In this document: positions 52,435 to 61,385 of the stretch, in pieces
Layout of the letters: the number at the start of each line of letters is the position of its first letter
Numbering within the stretch: the stretch's first letter is position 1
Origin: Streptomyces sporangiiformans
GTDB lineage: Bacteria > Actinomycetota > Actinomycetes > Streptomycetales > Streptomycetaceae
DNA length: 64,000 nt
Assembly (NCBI RefSeq): GCF_005768555.2
Contig: NZ_VCHX02000047.1
Location: 62,253-126,252, forward strand
Direction: 5' to 3'
Translations under genes and position numbers: made by a program
Notes under the pieces: generated by a model
Seen by the model: the letters and a program-made list of their open reading frames with translations, nothing else
What the model was told of the DNA's origin: nothing
Database searches by the model: none

Positions 52435-53261
52435 GCCGTCGAGGTATCGCCCGCGCCCTCACCTATCTGTCACTGGTCGTCGCCAGTGTGGTCGTCCTGC
52501 TCCCGCTCGTCGTGGTCCTGCTGACCTCCCTCAAGTCCTCGGAGGAGATGGCGAACGACAGCAGCGCGCTCCAACTGCCCGAGAGCCTGCTCCATTTCGA
52601 GAACTATGTGACGGCGTTCCAGGACGGCGAGATGCTGGCGGCGTTCGGGAACACCGCGTTCATCCTGCTCTTCTCCGTCACCGGCACGGTGATCATCGGG
52701 TCGATGGCGGCGTACGCCATCGACCGCTTCACCTTCCGGTTCAAGAAGCTCGTCGTCGCGCTGTTCCTCGTCGCGACGCTGGTCCCGGGTGTCACGACCC
52801 AGGTGGCGACCTTTCAGATCGTCGACAGCTTTGGTTTGTTCGACACCCGGTGGGCGCCGATCGCGCTCTACATGGGCACGGACATCGTCTCGATCTACAT
52901 CTTCCTGCAGTTCGTGCGGTCCATCCCGGTGTCCCTGGACGAGTCGGCACGGCTGGACGGCGCAGGCGCCTTCACGATCTACCGAAAGATCATCTTCCCG
53001 CTGCTGAAGCCCGCGATCGCGACGGTGGTCATCGTCAAGGGCATCACGGTCTACAACGACTTCTACATACCGTTCCTCTATATGCCGTCCGAGGACCTTG
53101 GCGTGATTTCGACGTCGCTGTTCCGCTTCAAGGGACCGTTCGGAGCGCACTGGGAGAACATCTCGGCCGGTGCGGTCCTCGTCATCCTCCCGACGCTGAT
53201 CGTCTTCCTGTTCCTGCAGCGCTACATCTACAACGGCTTCACTCGGGGGGCGACGAAGTAA
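52431..53261 (+). CDS. Sugar ABC permease, MalG type
   Basis: A 276-residue permease with six helices and the EAA loop LDESARLDGAGAFTIYRKIIFPLLKP. ATGA overlap with the preceding permease. The last 23 bp overlap the 3' end of the convergent RNase D gene. Confidence 0.93.
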   Translation: MSRRGIARALTYLSLVVASVVVLLPLVVVLLTSLKSSEEMANDSSALQLPESLLHFENYVTAFQDGEMLAAFGNTAFILLFSVTGTVIIGSMAAYAIDRFTFRFKKLVVALFLVATLVPGVTTQVATFQIVDSFGLFDTRWAPIALYMGTDIVSIYIFLQFVRSIPVSLDESARLDGAGAFTIYRKIIFPLLKPAIATVVIVKGITVYNDFYIPFLYMPSEDLGVISTSLFRFKGPFGAHWENISAGAVLVILPTLIVFLFLQRYIYNGFTRGATK

Positions 53262-54519
53262 GGGCCGTCACCAGGACCGGGGCGACCTGAGCGATCTGCC
53301 AGGGCCGCGCCCCGTGTCCGGCGAGCGCGGCCGCGACCGAGGCGGCGTCCGGCACGGCGGGCGGTTCCCAGCACACGCGGCGGACGGTGTCCGGGGTGAT
53401 CAGGTTCTCCTGCGGCATGTTCAGGGTCTCCGCGAGGGCCGACACCGCCGCGCGCGCGGCGGAGAGCCGGGCCGCGGCGGCCGGGTCCTTCTCGGCCCAG
53501 GCACGCGGTGGCGGGGGACCGGTCACCGGCTGGCCCGGCTGCGGCAGCTCGGAGTCCAGCAGGGCCTTCGCGCGGTCCACGGCGGCCTGCCACTGCTCCA
53601 GCTGCCGCCTGCCCATGCGGTGCCCGAAGCCGTTCAGCGCGGTGAGGGCGTGCACATTGGCGGGCAGGGCGAGCGCGGCCTCGACGATCGCCGCGTCACC
53701 GAGCACCTTGCCCGGCGAGACGTCCCGGCGCCGCGCGACCCGGTCCCGGGCCTGCCACAGTTCCCGTACGACGGCCATCTGCCGGCGGCGGCGCACCTTG
53801 TGCATGCCCGACGTGCGGCGCCACGGGTCCTTGCGGGGCTCCGGCGGGGGCGCCGAGGCGATCGCGTCGAACTCCTGGATGGCCCACTCCAGCTTGCCCT
53901 GCCGGTCGAGGTCCTTCTCCAGCGCGTCCCGCAGGTCGACGAGCAACTCCACATCGAGCGCGGCATAGCGCAGCCACGGCTCCGGCAGGGGACGCGTCGA
54001 CCAGTCGACCGCGGAGTGCCCCTTCTCGAGGACGAAGCCCAGGACGCCCTCGACCATCGCGCCGAGACCCACGCGCGGGAACCCGGCGAGCCGTCCGGCC
54101 AGCTCGGTGTCGAAGATGCGGCTGGGGATCATGCCTATCTCGCGGAGACAGGGCAGGTCCTGCGTGGCGGCGTGCAGTACCCACTCCACACCGGAGAGCG
54201 CCTCGCCGAGTCCGGACAGATCGGGGCAAGCGACGGGATCGATGAGCGCGGTGCCCGAGCCCTCACGGCGCAACTGCACCAGATAGGCCCGCTGGCCGTA
54301 GCGGTAACCGGAGGCGCGCTCGGCGTCGACGGCGACGGGGCCGCTCCCGGCGGCGAACGCGGCGATCACCTCGGCGAGCGAGGCCTCGTCGGCGATCACG
54401 GGCGGAATTCCGTCGCGGGGCTCGAGCAACGGGATCGGCGCCGTTTCGACGTCGTCCGGAGGAGCGCCTCCGGTGGTTCGCAGTGAGCTGTCTGCTGCGG
54501 TCTCTTGGGCGTCGGTCAC
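53239..54519 (-). CDS. RNase D-like 3'-5' exonuclease with HRDC domain
   Basis: A 426-residue exonuclease of the DEDDy class. Asp65-x-Glu67 (VDAER), an Asp in HAATQDLPCL, and Tyr/Asp in YAALDVELLVDL are the metal ligands; the HRDC-type region follows (about 240-320). It trims structured RNA 3' ends. ATG start. It converges with the permease gene and overlaps it by 23 bp, so the two transcripts can pair at their ends. Confidence 0.93.
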   Translation of the reverse strand: MTDAQETAADSSLRTTGGAPPDDVETAPIPLLEPRDGIPPVIADEASLAEVIAAFAAGSGPVAVDAERASGYRYGQRAYLVQLRREGSGTALIDPVACPDLSGLGEALSGVEWVLHAATQDLPCLREIGMIPSRIFDTELAGRLAGFPRVGLGAMVEGVLGFVLEKGHSAVDWSTRPLPEPWLRYAALDVELLVDLRDALEKDLDRQGKLEWAIQEFDAIASAPPPEPRKDPWRRTSGMHKVRRRRQMAVVRELWQARDRVARRRDVSPGKVLGDAAIVEAALALPANVHALTALNGFGHRMGRRQLEQWQAAVDRAKALLDSELPQPGQPVTGPPPPRAWAEKDPAAAARLSAARAAVSALAETLNMPQENLITPDTVRRVCWEPPAVPDAASVAAALAGHGARPWQIAQVAPVLVTALTSSPPE

Positions 54520-54751
54520 CCGTCAAGGGTATCCGTACTGAGCGGTCTCCTGACCTGCACTTTCGGACGAAGCTCCGACTGACCTGCGGAAACGGGTTCT
54601 CGAGACTTGTCCCGGTTTCCGGGTTTTTCCCGCCCCCTGCGGCATGCACGCGGCCCCTACTTGGTCGGCTTACCCTCGCTCTGTTCCGGCCTCAGGCGCG
54701 CCGGCCAACTCCAGCGCCTGAGCGGCCCACTGCGGACGGAAGGATCACACC

Positions 54752-55381
54752 ATGGCAACCGAGGCGGCTGCGGACACGGCCGACCCGGCGCACGCGCGCA
54801 TCCCCGGCACCCCGGCCGGGGGCACGGTCATCCTGCTCAACGGGACGTCCAGCTCCGGCAAGTCCAGCATCGCCCGCGCACTCCTCGGCATCCTCGACGG
54901 AACGTGGTTTCACATGCCGGTGGACGCCTTTCACGCCATGCGCTGCGAGCGCCCCATAGCCGACGAGGACCTCCAGCCCGAGATCGACCGCACCGTCAAG
55001 GGCTTCCACCGCGCGGTCGCCGGTATGGCCGCGGGTGGCAACAACCTCGTGGTCGACCATCCGCTCAGCCGCCGCTGGCGGCTGCTGGATCTCCTTGATC
55101 TGCTGGTGCCCGAAGACGTGGTCTTCATCGCGGTCCGCTGCCCGCTGCCCGAGCTGGAACGCCGTGAGGCCGCGCGCGGCGACCGGCAGCCGGGACTGGC
55201 CGCCATGCAGTACAGCCAGGTGCACTCCCACGAACTGCACGACCTCGCTGTGGACACCAGCCGCCACACCCCGGAGGAATGTGCCCTTCGCATCCGCGGC
55301 TTCCTGTCGGAGCGGCCGAGCCCCACCGCCTTCGCAACGCTCCAACGGGCCCTGCGGAAACCGGCTGCCGGCCGAGGGTGA
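54752..55381 (+). CDS. Chloramphenicol 3-O-phosphotransferase-like kinase
   Basis: A 209-residue P-loop kinase with GTSSSGKSS at 31-39 and VDAFH (Asp58), the residues of the CPT family that inactivates chloramphenicol in producers. VVDHPLSR and VRCPLPELERREAARGDR also fit. Many streptomycetes carry such kinases without producing chloramphenicol, so the natural substrate may differ. ATG at 54752 in a 230-bp divergent gap from RNase D. Confidence 0.85.
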   Translation: MATEAAADTADPAHARIPGTPAGGTVILLNGTSSSGKSSIARALLGILDGTWFHMPVDAFHAMRCERPIADEDLQPEIDRTVKGFHRAVAGMAAGGNNLVVDHPLSRRWRLLDLLDLLVPEDVVFIAVRCPLPELERREAARGDRQPGLAAMQYSQVHSHELHDLAVDTSRHTPEECALRIRGFLSERPSPTAFATLQRALRKPAAGRG

Positions 55382-55427
55382 TCGTTGTCACAGCTTGGAT
55401 GTGATCGTTCCGCAGCAGACTGGCCCC

Positions 55428-56045
55428 ATGTGGACACAGACAGCCGCGGCGCTCGGAGTGCTCGCCCTGTTGACCGTGGTGCCAGGGCCGGACATGGCCG
55501 TGGTCACCAAGCACGCGATGGCTTCCGGCAGGGCGGAGGCCCTGCGCACCGCCGCCGGCATCACCGCCGGGCTGCTGGTGTGGGGCGTGTTCACCGTCGC
55601 CGGGCTTTCGGCCGTCCTCGCGGCCTCGGCGGAGGCGTACTTCGCCGTCAAGATCCTGGGCGCCGCGTACCTTGTCTTCCTCGGTCTGCAGGCCCTGTGG
55701 CAGAGCCGCCGCTCCGCGCCGCGGAGCGCCGCGCCGGCGGCCACCGGATCGGGGCACGCGTTCCTGACGGGCCTGACCACCAACGTCCTCAACCCGAAGA
55801 TCGCGGTCTTCTACACCGGTCTGCTGCCGACCCTGGCCCCGGACGTACTGCCCACGGCGGCCGGTATGGGACTGCTGGTTCTGCTGCACGCGGCACTGAC
55901 CCTGACCTGGCTCGGCGGATACGTCTATCTGCTCTCCAGGGCGCGCTCGGTCTTCGAACGGCCCCGCGTCCGGCGCCTGCTGGACCGGGTGGCGGGCGTG
56001 GTGCTCATCGGCTTCGGCGCGCGGGTCGCCGCGGAAGCCAACTGA
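55428..56045 (+). CDS. LysE-family exporter
   Basis: A 205-residue membrane protein with six helices. VVPGPDMAVVTKHAMASGRAEALRTAAGITAG in the first helices and GLTTNVLNPKIAVFYTGLLP in the middle are LysE/RhtB motifs. It exports amino acids or similar small compounds. It starts 46 bp after the kinase gene and is probably co-transcribed with it. Confidence 0.92.
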   Translation: MWTQTAAALGVLALLTVVPGPDMAVVTKHAMASGRAEALRTAAGITAGLLVWGVFTVAGLSAVLAASAEAYFAVKILGAAYLVFLGLQALWQSRRSAPRSAAPAATGSGHAFLTGLTTNVLNPKIAVFYTGLLPTLAPDVLPTAAGMGLLVLLHAALTLTWLGGYVYLLSRARSVFERPRVRRLLDRVAGVVLIGFGARVAAEAN

Positions 56046-56092
56046 GGATCCGGCCGCGAGCAGTGCGGTCCCGAAGAGGTCCGTGCATGGAC

Positions 56093-56128
56093 AACGCCCG
56101 TCGACGGAACGTTCCGTCCACGGGCGTT
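56093..56128. terminator. Bidirectional terminator between lysE-like gene and whiI
   Basis: AACGCCCGTCGACGGAAC (56093-56110) and GTTCCGTCCACGGGCGTT (56111-56128) form an 18-bp palindrome with one mismatch, in the convergent gap. Confidence 0.85.
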
Positions 56129-56197
56129 TGAGCGGGCAAACCAGTCAGGTAGGTGAATGGATCCGGGTTGGGGTCGGTGAATTGAGTCTGGTCGCGG

Positions 56198-56860
56198 TCA
56201 GTGGATGATCCCGGTCCGCAGTGCCACCGCCACCATGCCGGCACGGTCGCCCGTGCCGAGCTTGCGGGCGATGCGGGCCAGGTGGCTTTTGACGGTCAGT
56301 GCGGACAGGCCCATCGAGACGCCGATGGCCTTGTTCGACTGGCCCTCCGCCACCAGCCGCAGCACCTCGACCTCGCGGCCGGACAGTTCGCGGTAGCCGC
56401 CCGGGTGGCTCGGGGCGCCCGGGGGGCGGCGGTGCATACGGGCGGCGACGGAGCCGATGGGGGCGGCGCCCGGCCGGGTGGGGAGCCCGATGTTCGTACG
56501 GGTGCCGGTGACGACGTAACCCTTCACACCGCCCGCGAGGGCGTTGCGTACGGCGCCGATGTCGTCGGCGGCGGACAGGGCCAGGCCGTTGGGCCAGCCC
56601 GCGGCTCGGGTCTCGGAGAGGAGGGTGAGGCCGGAACCATCCGGCAGGTGGACTTCCGCGACGCAGATGTCACGGGGGTTGCCGATGCGGGGACGAGCCT
56701 CCGCGACGGACGAGGCCTCGATCACGTCGCGTACACCGAGCGCCCACAAGTGGCGGGTGACGGTGGAGCGCACGCGGGGATCGGCCACGACCACCATCGC
56801 GGTCGGCTTGTTCGGGCGGTAGGCGACCAGGCTTGCGGGCTGCTCGAGGAGAACGGACAC
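56198..56860 (-). CDS. whiI: WhiI, orphan sporulation response regulator
   Basis: A 220-residue protein. An atypical receiver domain covers about 20-125 and a LuxR-type HTH about 155-218 ([36 protein letters not shown]). It is essential for sporulation septation in Streptomyces and acts with BldM as a heterodimer. The receiver lacks a normal phosphorylation pocket: Asp27 is present, but residue 69 is Glu ([11 protein letters not shown]), where I recall Asp in S. coelicolor. The gene neighbourhood (DUF3000, hemE) and a sigma-WhiG-like promoter upstream confirm identity. Confidence 0.95.
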   Translation of the reverse strand: MSVLLEQPASLVAYRPNKPTAMVVVADPRVRSTVTRHLWALGVRDVIEASSVAEARPRIGNPRDICVAEVHLPDGSGLTLLSETRAAGWPNGLALSAADDIGAVRNALAGGVKGYVVTGTRTNIGLPTRPGAAPIGSVAARMHRRPPGAPSHPGGYRELSGREVEVLRLVAEGQSNKAIGVSMGLSALTVKSHLARIARKLGTGDRAGMVAVALRTGIIH

Positions 56861-56936
56861 CAGGCCTCCTGGGGTGCGGGACGGGACCGGCCTGGGGGCA
56901 AGCCGGAACGAACCGTTGCTTTCAAGGTCACAAGGG

Positions 56937-56964
56937 TCTTCGGCACCAAACCCGTCTGCCTTTA
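56937..56964 (-). promoter_or_regulatory. Sigma-WhiG-type promoter of whiI
   Basis: On the minus strand TAAA (56961-56964), 16 bp, GCCGAAGA (56937-56944). This closely follows the sigma-WhiG consensus TAAA-N15/16-GCCGATAA, and whiI is a known sigma-WhiG target. Transcription would start about 65-70 bp before the ATG. Confidence 0.8.
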
Positions 56965-57153
56965 GAGAATGATCACGATTTGGTGAGTAACAATCCGTGC
57001 AATTCGGACGCGCGATCGATCAGTCGAAGATCGAACGAGTTCGCTCCGCTTCGTTATGAGGCTGAAAGTGGCCGTATCGACAAAGAGGTTGGCCCGCTCA
57101 GGGCGCGGGGGCGCTGCGATTGTCGTACGGCGGAATGCGGTGGAATGCGGCGC

Positions 57154-57822
57154 TCAGCGGGGCTGGGGGCCGCGGCGCTGGGGGAGCGTCACCACCGACG
57201 CGTCGCCCGGCGCGACCGGGGGCAGTCCCGCGACCTGGCACAACAGGTCGCACCATGCGGCAAGGTGGGACGCCGCGTCCGGGACACCGCCGAGCCCCTC
57301 GCGGGGGGTCCACGACGCGCGGATCTCGATCTGGGAGGTGGACGGGCGTTCCGCGAGGCCGCCGAAGTAGTGGGAGCTCGCGCGGGTGACGGTGCCGCCG
57401 GGTTCGCCGTACGACAGGCCGCGGGCCCGGAGCGCGCCGGTCAGCCAGGACCAGCAGACGTCGGGCAGCAGCGGATCGGCGGCCATCTCCGACTCCAGTT
57501 CCGCGCGGACCAGGGTGACCAGACGAAAGGACCCCTGCCAGGCTTCGTGGCCCGCCGGGTCGTGGAGGAGGATGAGGCGGCCGTCCGCGAGGTCCTCGTC
57601 GCCGTCGAGGACCGTGGCCTCCAGCGCGTGCGCGAACGGGGCGAGCCGCTGCGGCGCCCGGGTCGGGTCGAGCTCGATCTCCGGCCTCGGCCGTGCGGCC
57701 TTGAGCGCCTCGACGGCCGTACGGAAGGGCAGCGGAGCCGCGTCCGTACCATTGCGCTCCCCCTCTCCCGCCTCGTCCATCCCGTCAGCGCCGTCCGACA
57801 GTCGTCCTTGAGCCGCAGCCAT
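57154..57822 (-). CDS. DUF3000-domain protein
   Basis: A 222-residue actinobacterial protein of unknown function. The domain spans about 30-215 ([39 protein letters not shown]..., [37 protein letters not shown]). Start at ATG 57822 has a poor Shine-Dalgarno; an ATG at 57780 is possible. Conserved next to whiI and hemE, which it separates; divergent from hemE. Confidence 0.88.
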   Translation of the reverse strand: MAAAQGRLSDGADGMDEAGEGERNGTDAAPLPFRTAVEALKAARPRPEIELDPTRAPQRLAPFAHALEATVLDGDEDLADGRLILLHDPAGHEAWQGSFRLVTLVRAELESEMAADPLLPDVCWSWLTGALRARGLSYGEPGGTVTRASSHYFGGLAERPSTSQIEIRASWTPREGLGGVPDAASHLAAWCDLLCQVAGLPPVAPGDASVVTLPQRRGPQPR

Positions 57823-57972
57823 GCGGGGAAGGTTAAGGGGAACGAAGCCTTCGTGCAGGGAGAGACACCCGTGCACCCGGCCACTGTCCGGATCACGCCC
57901 CCTCAAACACGCCCCTGCGCTCCTGTGGGACCCAGGCTTGAGGTGTTTCCAGGGCGTGCGAGACTTTTCGAC

Positions 57973-59037
57973 GTGAACGCCAACGACCGCCCCCTGGGCC
58001 AGCCGACAGCCACGTACGAATCCGTCTTCATGAAGGCGTGCCGGCGTGAGAGCGTGCCGCACACGCCGGTGTGGTTCATGCGGCAGGCCGGGCGTTCCCT
58101 GCCCGAGTACCGCAAGGTGCGTGAGGGCATCCCCATGCTCGAGTCGTGTATGCGGCCCGAGTTGGTCGCGGAGATCACGCTGCAGCCGGTGCGCCGGCAC
58201 AACGTCGACGCGGCGATCTACTTCAGCGACATCGTCGTACCGCTCAAGGCCATCGGCGTCGACCTCGACATCAAGCCGGGCGTCGGCCCGGTGGTCGAGA
58301 ACCCGATCCGCTCCCGCGCGGACCTCGCGCAGCTGCGCGACCTGACGCCCGAGGACGTCTCGTACATCACCGAGGCGATCGGACTGCTCACCGCCGAACT
58401 CGGCGAGACCCCGCTCATCGGCTTCGCCGGCGCGCCCTTCACGCTCGCGAGCTATCTCGTGGAGGGCGGTCCCTCACGCAACCACGAGCACACCAAGGCA
58501 CTGATGTACGGCGACCCGCAGCTGTGGGCCGACCTGCTCGACCGGCTCGCGGAGATCACGGCGACGTTCCTGAAGGTGCAGATCGAGGCGGGAGCCTCCG
58601 CCGTCCAGCTCTTCGACTCCTGGGTCGGCGCCCTCGCCCCCGCCGACTACCGGCGCTCGGTCATGCCCGCCTCCACCAAGGTGTTCCAGGCCGTCGAGGG
58701 GTACGGAGTTCCGCGCATCCACTTCGGCGTCGGCACCGGCGAGCTGCTCGGCCTCCTGGGAGAGGCGGGCGCGGACGTCGTCGGCGTCGACTGGCGCGTC
58801 CCGCTGGACGAGGCCGCCCGCCGTGTCGGCCCGGGCAAGGCGCTCCAGGGCAACCTCGACCCCGCCGTCCTCTTCTCCTCCACCGAGGCCGTCGAGACCA
58901 AGACCCAGGAGGTCCTCGACGCCGCCGCGGGCCTGGAGGGCCACATCTTCAACCTCGGCCACGGCGTCCTGCCGAGCACGGACCCGGACGCGCTGACCCG
59001 ACTCGTGGAGTACGTCCACACACGGACCGCCCGCTAG
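57973..59037 (+). CDS. hemE: Uroporphyrinogen decarboxylase
   Basis: A 354-residue haem-biosynthesis enzyme that converts uroporphyrinogen III to coproporphyrinogen III in the cytoplasm. [17 protein letters not shown] (substrate-binding Arg), [12 protein letters not shown] (catalytic Asp), [17 protein letters not shown] and [15 protein letters not shown] are the family signatures. Start is GTG 57973; a much longer frame upstream has no similarity. Confidence 0.96.
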   Translation: MNANDRPLGQPTATYESVFMKACRRESVPHTPVWFMRQAGRSLPEYRKVREGIPMLESCMRPELVAEITLQPVRRHNVDAAIYFSDIVVPLKAIGVDLDIKPGVGPVVENPIRSRADLAQLRDLTPEDVSYITEAIGLLTAELGETPLIGFAGAPFTLASYLVEGGPSRNHEHTKALMYGDPQLWADLLDRLAEITATFLKVQIEAGASAVQLFDSWVGALAPADYRRSVMPASTKVFQAVEGYGVPRIHFGVGTGELLGLLGEAGADVVGVDWRVPLDEAARRVGPGKALQGNLDPAVLFSSTEAVETKTQEVLDAAAGLEGHIFNLGHGVLPSTDPDALTRLVEYVHTRTAR

Positions 59038-59091
59038 TCGCCCGCCAGGGCCTGTCCGGCGGATCAGGGCAATGAACCCGTGGGCACGATA

Positions 59092-59133
59092 AGGGGGCCG
59101 CTCGATGTCTTGCTGAGACATCGGGCGGCCCCT
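59092..59133. terminator. Terminator between convergent hemE and MFS genes
   Basis: Arms 59092-59110 and 59116-59133 pair over about 18 bp (one bulge, one wobble) with loop TGCTG. Confidence 0.85.
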
Positions 59134-59172
59134 GGTTGAGGTGTCGCATGAGGTTGCCGGGCAGCCCATCGG

Positions 59173-60615
59173 CTAGACGCCGACCTGCTCGCCCTTGGCC
59201 GCCGGTGCGGACGCCTGCTGTGCGGCGGCTGCGGCCTTGTCGCCGCGCATCACGAGGAGGGTGATGAGACCGCCGGCGGCGGCGACCGCGGCGGCGCCCA
59301 GGAACGCGGCACTGAAGCCGTCGGTGAGCGCCGGCAGGTTGCCCAGCTGTCCCGCGCCCTGCGAGGTGGCGAGAGCGGTCAGGGTCGCCAGACCGAGGGC
59401 CGAGCCGACCTGGTAGGTGGTGTTGACGATGCCGGAGGCCAGGCCCGCCTGCTCCTGCGGGGCACCGGACATGGCGGCCATCATCGCCGGGATGTACGCC
59501 AGCGACATGCCGAGCGCCGCGACGAGCGAGGCCGGCAGGACGTCGACGGCGAAGGTGCCGGTCGGTTCGACGGCCGAGAGCCACAGCAGGCCGAGGGCGA
59601 GGACCAGCAGGCCGCCGCCGATGAGCGGCTTGGCGCCGAACCTGGCGAGCAGCTTCGCCGTGATCGCCGTCATGAAGATCATCAGCAGGACGGTCATCGG
59701 CAGCAGCGCCGCGCCGGAGGCGAAGGCCCCGTAGCCGAGGACCTGTTGCAGGTAGAGGTTGAGGAAGTACCACATCGGGATCCAGGCGGCGCCCAGCAGC
59801 GTCATCGCCAGGTTGGCCGAGCCGAGGCGCGGCACCCGCCAGATGCCGAGCGGCATGAGCGGCCGGCGCACCGACTTCTGGATCACGAAGAACACGGCCA
59901 GCAGGGCGGCAGCACCTCCCAGCTGGAGAACGGTGACGGTCGAGCCCCAACCGACGTGCTCCGCGCGGACGATGGCGAACACCGCGAGCGCGAGGCCGGC
60001 GGTGACGGAGGCGGCCCCGAGCACGTCCACCGCGCCACGGCGAGACTCGACGGCGGGCAGCAGCTTGGTGGCGGCGAGCGTGGCGACGCCGATCGGGACG
60101 TAGATGATGAAGATCCACGGCCAGCTCAGCCACTCGGTGAACACACCGCCGAGGAACACGCCGGCGGTGCCGCCCGCGGGGGCCGCCGCGCCGTAGAGCG
60201 CCATGGCCTTGCCGAGCTCCTTCGGGTCGTGAGCGAAGAGCATCATCAGCAGCGTCATGGCGGCCGGCGCGATGAGGGCGCCGCCGACTCCCTGCACGGC
60301 GCGGCCCACGACCTCGACCCAGGCGGTCTGCGCGGCGGCGGCCACGATCGAACCCGCGATCAGGACGACCCAGCCGGCGTTGAAGACCTTCCGGGCGCCG
60401 AGCAGGTCGGAGAGGCGTCCGCCGAGCAGAAGCAGTCCGCCGAAGGCGATGACGTAGGCGTTGAAGACCCACTGTAACTCGCCCTGGGAGAAGCCGAGTT
60501 CACGCTGCATTTCGGGGAGCGCGACCCCGATGATGCTCGTGTCCATGATCACCATGAACTGAGCGGCGGCAAGCACGATCAGTGCCCACCAGCGCCGGGG
60601 ACTGACAGTTGACAT
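59173..60615 (-). CDS. MFS transporter, DHA2 type, behind a CsoR-like operator
   Basis: A 480-residue efflux protein with about 14 helices. D1-type motif MDTSIIGVALPEMQRELG in helix 1, LGGRLSDLLGARKVF as motif A, and AAAPAGGTAGVFLGG near motif C. It starts at ATG 60615. A copper-type palindrome lies only 22 bp upstream, so expression should respond to copper. Whether it exports a metal complex (for example a Cu-bound metallophore) or a drug is unknown. Confidence 0.9.
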   Translation of the reverse strand: MSTVSPRRWWALIVLAAAQFMVIMDTSIIGVALPEMQRELGFSQGELQWVFNAYVIAFGGLLLLGGRLSDLLGARKVFNAGWVVLIAGSIVAAAAQTAWVEVVGRAVQGVGGALIAPAAMTLLMMLFAHDPKELGKAMALYGAAAPAGGTAGVFLGGVFTEWLSWPWIFIIYVPIGVATLAATKLLPAVESRRGAVDVLGAASVTAGLALAVFAIVRAEHVGWGSTVTVLQLGGAAALLAVFFVIQKSVRRPLMPLGIWRVPRLGSANLAMTLLGAAWIPMWYFLNLYLQQVLGYGAFASGAALLPMTVLLMIFMTAITAKLLARFGAKPLIGGGLLVLALGLLWLSAVEPTGTFAVDVLPASLVAALGMSLAYIPAMMAAMSGAPQEQAGLASGIVNTTYQVGSALGLATLTALATSQGAGQLGNLPALTDGFSAAFLGAAAVAAAGGLITLLVMRGDKAAAAAQQASAPAAKGEQVGV

Positions 60616-60636
60616 GGTCCTACCCCTTTCTTTCCC

Positions 60637-60653
60637 ATACCCCTAGGGGGTAT
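60637..60653. promoter_or_regulatory. CsoR-type operator 1
   Basis: ATACCCCTAGGGGGTAT, palindromic G/C tract flanked by ATA/TAT, nearly identical to known CsoR copper-repressor sites. Directly upstream of the MFS gene. Confidence 0.85.
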
Positions 60654-60673
60654 CTCTGGAGCGGGACTGTAAC

Positions 60674-60690
60674 ATACCCCATGGGGGTAT
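60674..60690. promoter_or_regulatory. CsoR-type operator 2
   Basis: ATACCCCATGGGGGTAT, the second copy, 37 bp from the first centre to centre, in the middle of the divergent region. Confidence 0.85.
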
Positions 60691-60744
60691 GCAATGGAGT
60701 CATTGCCGTCGCCTTCAACTGCTGCGAGCGGCGAGGCTGTAAGG

Positions 60745-60759
60745 TACCCCCAGGGGGTA
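60745..60759. promoter_or_regulatory. CsoR-type operator 3
   Basis: TACCCCCAGGGGGTA, 45 bp before the DUF6153 gene start. With the other two it places both divergent transcripts under likely copper control. Confidence 0.85.
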
Positions 60760-60803
60760 GAATGCGGCTCCGGTGACCAGTCAGCACGGCACAGGTGGAA
60801 CTC

Positions 60804-61301
60804 ATGGTGATACGGGCAGCTCACGGCGGCGGTATGGCCGTCCGCTGGGCGTACGGGGCGTCCCTCACCCTGTGCGTCGCGCTGGCTGTACTCCTCCACC
60901 ACGAGACGTCCATGACGTCCGTGACGTCCGTGACGTCCGTGACGTCCATGACGTCCATGACGTCCATGACGTCCGCGTCGCCCATGTCGACCTCCTTCCC
61001 TGTGCCGGCTCCTGCCCACGCGGCTCATGCGATGGCGAAGACGGCTCATGTGATGGAGGGTGACGCGGCATCTTCCGCATCGGAATCGTCCACGCACGGC
61101 GTGGATTCCGGCGCCTGCGCCATGTCCGGCATGCAGCACTGCACCACCGCGAGTGTCGTTTCCGTACAACTGGCCGTGCCGGGCCAGAGCGCGCTCGACC
61201 CGCCCGCGGACCCGGAACTGGCGGCCGCGGGCCGTGCCCCCGCCAGTGCGGTGGGCCGTGCCCCGCCCGATCTGTCCGTCCTCTCGCAACTGCGCATTTA
61301 G
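60804..61301 (+). CDS. DUF6153-like small Met/His-containing membrane protein
   Basis: A 165-residue protein. One membrane helix at about 12-30 ends in HHE, followed by a repeat (TSM/TSV)n at about 36-56, then a region rich in His, Met and Cys (HAAHAMAKTAHVM, CAMSGMQHC) before a Pro/Ala tail. This is the pattern of the DUF6153 family found in copper loci. It may bind or buffer copper at the membrane (inference). ATG at 60804 follows AGGTGG; a GTG lies at 60795. It precedes the multicopper oxidase gene in one transcript. Confidence 0.8.
   Translation: MVIRAAHGGGMAVRWAYGASLTLCVALAVLLHHETSMTSVTSVTSVTSMTSMTSMTSASPMSTSFPVPAPAHAAHAMAKTAHVMEGDAASSASESSTHGVDSGACAMSGMQHCTTASVVSVQLAVPGQSALDPPADPELAAAGRAPASAVGRAPPDLSVLSQLRI
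60907..60975. repeat. 9-bp tandem repeat inside the DUF6153-like gene
   Basis: Seven to eight units of ACGTCCATG or ACGTCCGTG, encoding Thr-Ser-Met/Val. In frame, so copy-number change would lengthen or shorten the protein by three residues. Confidence 0.9.
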
Positions 61302-61385
61302 GCCACGCCGGACGGCGCGTGACCGCGTGATGTGCCGTCCCTCCGTGACCGCATCGGCAGTTTCGAGACAGAGGACACAACACAA

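Noticed and set aside
54752..55381. Evidence for a chloramphenicol biosynthesis cluster
   Set aside because: Only the phosphotransferase-like gene is present; neighbours are housekeeping genes and a LysE exporter.
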